Shown: positions 55,147 to 61,673 of the stretch, one piece after another
Numbering within the stretch: position 1 is the first letter of the stretch
Layout of the letters: the number at the start of each line of letters is the position of its first letter
Origin: CAVUQH01 sp963774445
Lineage (GTDB): Bacteria > Myxococcota_A > Polyangia > Haliangiales > Haliangiaceae
Direction of reading: 5' to 3'
DNA: 64,000 nt
Assembly (NCBI GenBank): GCA_963774445.1
Contig: CAVZFC010000031.1
Location: 124,001-188,000 of the forward strand
The notes under the pieces: generated by a model
Database searches by the model: none
Seen by the model: the letters and a program-made list of their open reading frames with translations, nothing else
Told to the model about the DNA's origin: nothing
Position numbers and translations under genes: made by a program

Positions 55147-57382
55147 CTATTGCGCCGACGGCTGGGGGACCGGGGGCGTCACACCGTCGCCGGCCGCCGC
55201 GGCCGCGGGCTGGGCGGTTCCGGGCTGGGCGCCCGCAAGCTGCGGCTCTGACTCCTTGCGCGAGGGCAGCGACGGCCCCAGGGCGGGCAAGAAGACCGAG
55301 AAGGTCGAGCCCTGTCCCGGCACCGACCGCACCTCGATGGTGCCGCCGTGCTGGCTGACGATCCGCTGCGAGATCGCCAGGCCCAGGCCGGTGCCGCGCT
55401 CCTTGGTGGTGAAGAACGGGATGAACAGGTTCTTCAGGTCGTCGCGCGGAATGCCCACCCCGGTGTCGCGGAAGCGGACCTCGGAGAAGGAGCCGTAGCC
55501 CAGGCGCGAGCGCCGTCGCCGCGAGGTGATGATCTCCAGCGTGCCGCCGCGTTCGCGCATGGCGTGCAGCGCGTTGAGCCCGAGGTTGAGGAATACCTGC
55601 TTGAGCTGCTCGGCGTCGCCGGCGACGGGCGGCAACAGGTCGTCGAGGCGGACCTCGAGAGTGACGCTCTCGGCCGCCTCGTCCTTGGCCAGGAGCGCCG
55701 CGGTCTTTTGCACCACCTCGTTGAGATCCAGCTCCGACTTCTCCGGCTCCGAGCGCTCGAGGCGGGCATAGTCGAGGAACTGGGTGACGACGTTGTTCAG
55801 CCGGTTGACCTCCTCGACGATGATGCCGAGGAACTCGCTGGCGTCGTCCATGCCAATCGGCTTGCCGTCGGCGTCCAAGAGCAGCTGCGCGGCGCCCTTG
55901 ATCGCGCCCAGCGGGTTGCGGATCTCGTGGGCCAGGCCGGCGGCCATTTCGCCGATGGCGGCGAGGCGGTCGCGCTCCTTGACCCGCTCGTAGACCTGGC
56001 TGGCCTCGATGGCGCGCGCCGCCTGTGCGGCCAGCTGGCGGAACATGTCGATGTCGTCCAGGTCGAAGGCGCCCTCGACGCGCTCGTCGCGCACCGCCAG
56101 GATGCCGAGCAGCCACGGTCCCTTTTCGGTTTGGGCCGATCCGAACATCGGGAAGACCAGGCTGGCCTTCATCTCGTCGAGCTGCTGCAGCCCCGAGTGC
56201 AGCGACTCTTTGGCCGACTCGTCCTCCTCGGTGCGGCTGCCGCGGGCCTCGATCTCTTCCACCTCGCGCTTGAGCAGCTCCGAGTCGAGGTATCCCTCGA
56301 GCAGGCGGTTGAGGAAGCCGCGGTGCGAGGCGGCGTCGATCCGCTCGACCGGCGCGGGGCCGTAGTGGCCCACGAGAATCGAAGCCGGCGCCGTCGGGGT
56401 CGAGCAGGTAGACGGCGGCGTGGGTGACCCGGCGCGACTCCTCCAGCGCGGTCACGATCCGGTTGGACATGTCGCCGATGTCGACCACGTTGACCAGCTC
56501 GCGCCGCAAGGTCTCGATGCGCCCGCGCAGCTCGTGGCGCTGGCGCACCAGCCAGCGGTTGATGCCGTTCTCCAGCCGGTTGCGCACCGGCTCGAACAGG
56601 ATGAGGATGACGAACGACGCCACCAGCGCGGTGAGCAGGAACAGGCCGTCCTGGCCGCCGCCGACCCAGGTGAGGAGCAGGCCGTAGACCGCCCACAGCA
56701 GCACCACCAGCGTGCCCAGCACCGCCATCTTGCCGACCAGCTCGTTGACGTCGATCAGCCGGTAGCGGAACAGCGTCTGCGACAGGAAGTACAGGTAGAG
56801 GATGGTGAGGACGTTGCCGATGGTCGGCCAGGCGATGCCGAAGCGGGGCAATACGTCGGTGGCCGCCAGGGTGATGGCGACGAAGGCGCCGATCATCAGG
56901 TAGCGGATGCGCGTGCGCTCGACCCGCTTCACCGTGGCCCGGTACTGCACGTACATGTCGTAGACGCAGCGGTAGAGGCCGCCGAAGACGTAGACGGCGA
57001 ACGGCACCTGGAACCACAGCGAGTTGTGGATCGGCTGAACGATGGCCGAGTAGATCAGCGCGATGTACGCCGCGACGGTCCAGGCCAGGGTCACGCGCGG
57101 CGGGCGGCGCGGGCCACCGATCGACGGCTGGGCGAGGAACTCGCGGAAGAAGCCGAGCGCCGTCGGCGGAATGGTCGCCGCCGGCCACAGCGCCAGCCAC
57201 TGGGCCAGCGGGCTGGCGGTGGCCATGGCGATGAAGTTGCAAAGGTGCCAGGCCGACACCATGAAGGTGAAGGCGGCGAACGAGGTGTAGGTGCCGCGGG
57301 TGCGGTCGCGCAGGAGCACTGACGCACCGATGGCCAGGATGACCAGTGACGCCAGGAGGGCCGAGAGCGCGAGTACGTCCAC
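55147..57382 (-). CDS. Membrane sensor histidine kinase, NtrB-like (one frameshift)
   Basis: GTG 57382 starts a protein of 744 residues after correction. Residues 1-250 contain about eight membrane helices (LALSALLASLVILAIGASVL...). A GAF-like domain follows, then HisKA with the phospho-His in GLAHEIRNPLGAIKGAAQLL and a HATPase with NLGLNALHAM, DTGVGIPRDDLKNLF and GTGLGLAISQRIV. The frame break at 56374-56380 (plus strand GAGAATC) is repaired by removing one T in the sense strand, giving GAGFDLVGHYGPAP. The response regulator gene follows after 17 bp. The signal is unknown. Confidence 0.9.
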
Positions 57383-57456
57383 CAGCTACTAAGGTACGAA
57401 AGGGCGGGCTCCGGGGCAACGTGGGCGTCGCCGCCGGGCCGTGATAGCGTCACCCC

Positions 57457-58845
57457 GTGGATGAGCACCGCCAGGCGCTGCTGCGCCGGCTTCCCAAGAT
57501 CGACGAGCTTCTGCGCCGCGACGACATCGCCGCGCTGGCGGCCCCGCGCTGGGCCGTGGTCGAGGCGGTTCGGCGCGAGGTCGAGGCGCTGCGGGCGGCG
57601 GTTCTGCAGGGCGAGTCGTCGGTCGAAGTGGCCGCCGAGGCGGTCGCTCGCCGGGCGGACGCGCTGATCCGGCCGTCTCTCCGCCGCGTGATCAACGCCA
57701 CCGGCGTGGTCCTGCACACCAACCTGGGGCGCGCGCCGCTGGGCGCCGAGGTGCTGGAGCGGGTCGGCCAGATCGCCCGCGGCTACTCGACGCTCGAGTA
57801 CGACCTGGCCGCCGGCCACCGGGGCTCTCGCCACGGTCATCTGTCCGAGCTCGTACGCGCGCTGACCGGCGCCGCCGACGCGGTGGTGGTCAACAACAAC
57901 GCCGGCGCGGTGATGCTGGCGCTGGCGGCGCTCGCGTCCGAGCGCGAGGTGATCGTCTCGCGCGGCGAGCTGATCGAGATCGGCGGCTCGTTTCGCATCC
58001 CCGACGTCATGCGGCTGTCGGGGGCGCGCCTGGTCGAGGTCGGCACCACCAACCGCACCCACCCGGCCGACTACGAGCGGGCGATCACCGACGACACCGC
58101 GCTGCTGCTCAAGGTTCACCGCTCCAACTTCGACGTCGTCGGCTTCACCGCCGAGGTCGAGCCGGCCGAGCTGGTGGCCATCGGCCGGGGGCGGGGGATT
58201 CCGACCATGGTCAATCTCGGCTCCGGCTCGCTGCTCGAGGCGGCCGAGCTGTCGGCCCTGGGGCTGCCGGCCGAGCCGGGCGTGCGCGCGGTGGTCGGCG
58301 CCGGCGTCAACCTGGTGACCTTCTCCGGCGACAAGCTGCTGGGCGGGCCGCAGGCTGGCATCATCGCCGGCGACGCCACCGCGGTGGCGCGTTGTCGCAA
58401 GCACCCGCTGATGCGCGCGCTGCGCCCGGACAAGCTCTGCCTGGCCGCGCTCGAGGCGACCTTGTCGATCTATCGCGACGGCCGCGCCGCTGACGCCGTG
58501 CCCGCGGTCGCCATGCTGTCGGCGCCGCTCGAGCGGGTGCGCCGCCGCGCCGAGGCGGTGCTGGCCCGGGTCGGCGAGACCCCCGACTGGCTCGACGTCG
58601 CGCTGGTGCCGTGCGAGTCGGCAGTCGGCGGTGGCGCCATGCCCAGCGCCGCGCTGGCGTCGTGGGGCGTGGCGGTCAACGCGCGGACGCACATGGGCGC
58701 CGACGCCGTGGACGCCGCCCTGCGCGCCGCCAATCCGCCCGTCGTCGGGCGGATCGAGGACGACGCCGTGATCCTGGACGCGCGCACGGTCGCCGACGCC
58801 GAGGTCAACGACGTCGCCCGTGCGGTGCACAGCCTCGCGTGCTAG
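57457..58845 (+). CDS. selA: L-seryl-tRNA(Sec) selenium transferase
   Basis: GTG 57457 starts a 462-residue protein, full length for SelA. Motifs: RVINATGVVLHTNLGRAPLG, GYSTLEYDLAAGHRGSRHGH, VVNNNAGAVMLAL, REVIVSRGELIEIGGSFRIP and the PLP-lysine site TFSGDKLLGGPQAGII (near residue 291). It converts seryl-tRNA(Sec) to selenocysteinyl-tRNA with selenophosphate. No selB, selD or tRNA-Sec is visible in the window, so those must be elsewhere. It is divergent from the histidine kinase and is followed after 10 bp by a Cys-cluster protein gene. Confidence 0.95.
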   Translation: MDEHRQALLRRLPKIDELLRRDDIAALAAPRWAVVEAVRREVEALRAAVLQGESSVEVAAEAVARRADALIRPSLRRVINATGVVLHTNLGRAPLGAEVLERVGQIARGYSTLEYDLAAGHRGSRHGHLSELVRALTGAADAVVVNNNAGAVMLALAALASEREVIVSRGELIEIGGSFRIPDVMRLSGARLVEVGTTNRTHPADYERAITDDTALLLKVHRSNFDVVGFTAEVEPAELVAIGRGRGIPTMVNLGSGSLLEAAELSALGLPAEPGVRAVVGAGVNLVTFSGDKLLGGPQAGIIAGDATAVARCRKHPLMRALRPDKLCLAALEATLSIYRDGRAADAVPAVAMLSAPLERVRRRAEAVLARVGETPDWLDVALVPCESAVGGGAMPSAALASWGVAVNARTHMGADAVDAALRAANPPVVGRIEDDAVILDARTVADAEVNDVARAVHSLAC

Positions 58846-58855
58846 CGTCGGCGCC

Positions 58856-59605
58856 ATGCCCGCCGACGAGCCAGAGGACGACAACGACGACGGGCTGCGC
58901 GCCTTCGTCAACGCCCTGGTCAACGACGACTCGCTGCCCGACCCGCGCGTGCCCAGCCCGCGCAAGGTCCGACGCAGCGAGGCGCTGCGCGTCGTCCGCG
59001 ACTTTCTCGAGACCTCCCAAGAGGCGGTCGCGTCGATGCCGGCGGTCGCCGAGGCGCTGGGCGTCAGGCTGGCCTGCCTCGACGGCTGCAGCGACTGCTG
59101 CGAGCAGCTGGTGATGATCTCGGCGCCCGAGGCCGACGTCATCGCCGAGTGGCTGTCGGCGCCCGGCCGCGAGGGGTTGCTGCGGGAGTTCCGCAGGCGC
59201 GCCGGCAAGTGGTTGGCCGCGTGCGGGGGCGACGCCCTGCAGGCGCTCATCGCGATGGGCGAGGGGCGGATCGACGATTCCCGCGTCTCCGCTCGCGCGG
59301 TCGCCCTGCATCACCAGCTATGCGCGCTCCACGACGGTCAGCGCTGCACGGCCTACGAGGTGCGGCCGTTCATCTGCCGGCAGGTGTATGTCGCCGACAC
59401 CTCCGAATATTGTCGCGCCCGGGAGGTGCCGCACGACGCGACCATGGTCTCGAGCCCGGAGCACACCCGCTTCTTCCAGGCCGCGGGCCGCGTCTGTCGC
59501 GGCTTGCAGTACGGCATGGGGCTGAGCGTGTTGTTTCAGCCGCTGCCGACCGCGATCAGCGCGGCCCTCGAGCGCCTCGCCAAGGGCGAGGCGACCGAGG
59601 CGTAG
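58856..59605 (+). CDS. YkgJ-family cysteine cluster protein
   Basis: From ATG 58856 the protein has 249 residues. The zinc/iron-binding cysteine cluster is present: ACLDGCSDCCEQLVMISAPE in the middle and RCTAYEVRPFICRQVYVADT later, with an additional EYCRAREV and RVCRGLQYG, as in the CxxCxxxCC group (PF03692). The N-terminal 60 residues are acidic and helical. Members of this family are not biochemically defined. It lies 10 bp after selA; cotranscription is likely but a link to selenium is not established. Confidence 0.8.
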   Translation: MPADEPEDDNDDGLRAFVNALVNDDSLPDPRVPSPRKVRRSEALRVVRDFLETSQEAVASMPAVAEALGVRLACLDGCSDCCEQLVMISAPEADVIAEWLSAPGREGLLREFRRRAGKWLAACGGDALQALIAMGEGRIDDSRVSARAVALHHQLCALHDGQRCTAYEVRPFICRQVYVADTSEYCRAREVPHDATMVSSPEHTRFFQAAGRVCRGLQYGMGLSVLFQPLPTAISAALERLAKGEATEA

Positions 59606-59616
59606 CGCCCGCTGCC

Positions 59617-60411
59617 TTACGGCGAGACGACCAGGAAGCTGCCGACGCCGGCGCCCGCGCCGTGGTCGTGGCAGTAGAAGTTGAACTGGCCGGTCTGGTT
59701 GATGGTGAACTGGTAGGTGTCACCCTGCTGCATGTCGCCGGGCTCGTGGGGGAAGCCGGCGTCGCCGTTGTCCGAGTGGATCCGGTGCGGGGTGCCGTCC
59801 TGGTTGACGAAGGTGATCTTGGCGCCCAGGCGGAACTTCAGCGGGGCCGGGAAGACGTGCGTGCCGCCGGAGGTGCCCGACGCGATCGGGACCACCAGCT
59901 CGTTGGCCACGTTGATCGTGGCGTCGCCCGTGCGCAGGCCCGGCGTCGCGTCGCCCTGCACCTGCAGCGCCATCGAGCCGGCCTCGCCGTCGCTGGGGAC
60001 CTCGACGTTGATCGTCACGGTCGCGGTGCCGTCGGTCGTCAGGTTGACCGTCGCGGACGGATCGTAGGTGATGTTCCACGAGTCGGGAGCGCCGGTGACC
60101 GACAGCGTCACCGGCCCCGAGAAGTTGGACGACGACAGCGCCACGGTCAGTTGCGTGCTCTCGGCCAGCTTGATGTCGGCCGACGCAGGGGTCACCGACA
60201 GCGCGTAGTCGGGAGGCGAGGCATCGGGCGCCGCCGGACCGGCATCCGGTCCGCCACCGCCGCCGCCGCCGCCGCCACCGCCGCCACCGCCACCGCCGCC
60301 GCCGCCACCGCCGCCACTGCCGGCGGGGCCGCCAACGTCGCCGACGCCACAGGCGAGGGCCGCACAAGAGAGGAAGGTCGCGAGGAGGGCAGGGAGGCGT
60401 GAGGCAAGCAT
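59617..60411 (-). CDS. Cupredoxin-domain lipoprotein with poly-Gly linker
   Basis: ATG 60411 opens a lipoprotein signal (LPALLATFLSCAALAC), then GVGDVGGPAGS, a run of 22 Gly and an Asp/Pro/Ala linker. A beta-sandwich (LSVTPASADIKLAESTQLTV, VTLSVTGAPDSWNITYDPSA) leads into a C-terminal cupredoxin fold with copper ligands in GTPHRIHSDNGDAG and FNFYCHDHGAGAGVGSFLVV (His, then Cys and His; the usual Met is not obvious). It may be an electron carrier or a copper-binding outer lipoprotein. It is convergent with the YkgJ-type gene with 11 bp between. Confidence 0.8.
   Translation of the reverse strand: MLASRLPALLATFLSCAALACGVGDVGGPAGSGGGGGGGGGGGGGGGGGGGGGGPDAGPAAPDASPPDYALSVTPASADIKLAESTQLTVALSSSNFSGPVTLSVTGAPDSWNITYDPSATVNLTTDGTATVTINVEVPSDGEAGSMALQVQGDATPGLRTGDATINVANELVVPIASGTSGGTHVFPAPLKFRLGAKITFVNQDGTPHRIHSDNGDAGFPHEPGDMQQGDTYQFTINQTGQFNFYCHDHGAGAGVGSFLVVSP
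60250..60315 (-). repeat. GGN trinucleotide repeat (22 Gly codons)
   Basis: Twenty-two consecutive glycine codons (GGC and GGT, first codon GGA on the far end) form an impure trinucleotide array in the cupredoxin lipoprotein gene. Length changes by slippage would keep the frame and only alter linker length. Confidence 0.9.
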
Positions 60412-60551
60412 TGCGGCCAGGACTACTGCGAACCCCGTGCCCATTTTGTTTCGCCCGAAGTGCGTGAAATCACGACCGGGTACTACCCCCGCCCCTGGGG
60501 CCAGACTCTCCGGCAGGTGCGGCCCCCTGTCCCGGTCTGCCGCCGGCGGGC

Positions 60552-61118
60552 CTACTCCGGGCCAACGTCTCGCAGCGCGAGCTCGAGGGCGGGGACGAGG
60601 TCTGACTGGTCGAGGGCCTCTTCCAGCTGGCGAAGGAGGTCTTCGGCCTGGGCGATATCGACCTCGCCACCGGCGAGCAGAGCCCGCACGTCGTCGAGGT
60701 CCTTGCCCCGCCCAGCCAGGATCTTCATCACCACGAGGTCCGTCGCGTGGGCGACGGGGACGCTGGTGCCTTCGACCGTGACGCGTTCGGCGCGATCCAG
60801 CGCCAGTTGCTCGAGGCCGGAGCCCGCGATCACGGAATCGACCTCCATGCCGCTGGTGTGGCTGAGCGGAATCACCGCACCGGCTGCAAGGAGATCCTCG
60901 AACTGGTCGGGGTATCGTTGCTCCAGCCCGGCTGCATGCAGCGACCCGAGGAGAGCCTCCAGCTGGTCCCTGGACACGGCGACCGTGATGTCCACGTCCT
61001 GAGTCGCCCTCGGGGCGCCGCGAATGGCAACGGCTTGCGCCCCGAAGACGTACCAGGCGAGCCCGCGACCATCGAGCACCCGGGCGAGGGCCGCGAGCGT
61101 GTCACCGAGCGCCGACAT
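60552..61118 (-). CDS. Nucleotidyltransferase-like protein (AbiEii/MNT-type)
   Basis: The 188-residue protein has a minimal nucleotidyltransferase core: AWYVFGAQAVAIRGAPRATQ then DVDITVAVSRDQLEALLGSL, and the third acidic region GMEVDSVIAG. ATDLVVMKILAGRGKDLDDV matches the helical part seen in AbiEii-like and DUF6036 proteins. It overlaps the start of the preceding small gene's end by 17 bp. Such pairs often act as toxin-antitoxin or mobile-defence modules; this is inference, without proof of toxicity. Confidence 0.75.
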   Translation of the reverse strand: MSALGDTLAALARVLDGRGLAWYVFGAQAVAIRGAPRATQDVDITVAVSRDQLEALLGSLHAAGLEQRYPDQFEDLLAAGAVIPLSHTSGMEVDSVIAGSGLEQLALDRAERVTVEGTSVPVAHATDLVVMKILAGRGKDLDDVRALLAGGEVDIAQAEDLLRQLEEALDQSDLVPALELALRDVGPE

Positions 61119-61350
61119 GGGCGGCGAGATTCAGCCGTTTGCGCAGGTTGATGTGCGACTCGAGGTCGCGCCGCCGGCTGGCGTCGTCCGGCCAACCCGG
61201 TGTGTGGGCGCGCGCGGCTTCGTAGAGCGACACCGCCAGGGCGATCTTCTGTTGGACGGGTTGCCGTGCGCGTTGACGTCGCGCAAGGCGCTCGGGCGCC
61301 CCCCAATCGCGGAGGGCGTACCGGCGCAGGTCGGCCCGATCGAAGCGCAT
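61102..61350 (-). CDS. Small partner protein of the nucleotidyltransferase
   Basis: The protein has 82 residues, mostly helical and basic (LRRYALRDWGAPERLARRQR, QQKIALAVSLYEAARAHTPG). The last codons overlap the nucleotidyltransferase gene by 17 bp. Small helical genes with an L-R-D-W start motif are found just upstream of nucleotidyltransferases in several genomes, as I recall; I cannot name the family. The role could be antitoxin. Confidence 0.6.
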   Translation of the reverse strand: MRFDRADLRRYALRDWGAPERLARRQRARQPVQQKIALAVSLYEAARAHTPGWPDDASRRRDLESHINLRKRLNLAAHVGAR

Positions 61351-61360
61351 GAAGGACAGG

Positions 61361-61673
61361 CTAGCATGGCGGCTCTACCTCGCTCGTCGTTGCCCGAGCT
61401 GCGTCAGCCGATCCCGCGCGGGAGTCAGGTCTGGGTCCAGCGCGAGGGCGCGGGTGAACTGCTGGCGCGGGCGTCTGCCGGCGGTAGTCCTGATCGGCGT
61501 AGATGCGCAGGCGCAGAGTGCGCAGCGCGGTCGGCGGCGGCTCGGTGCTGGCGACCTGGTGCACCTGGGCCGGCCGGGCTCTTGCCCGAGGATCCGAAAG
61601 TTCCTGCCCTGCCGACGAAGCAACCGGCGAGGGCGATCGTTAGACTAACCGCGATGGAGATGTGCGGGCGCAT
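61361..61673 (-). pseudogene. Decayed lipoprotein fragment
   Basis: Three frames each hold a piece that looks real: a lipoprotein signal (ISIAVSLTIALAGC) from 61673, then in a second frame PPPTALRTLRLRIYADQDYR, and in a third FTRALALDPDLTPARDRLTQ. The middle part resembles the start of exported matrixin-like proteins (L-R-I-Y-A-D-x-D-Y-R) and the last a TPR helix, so two unrelated ends may be fused. The start codon overlaps that of the opposing gene at 61672 by 2 bp. It is a relic. Confidence 0.55.
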
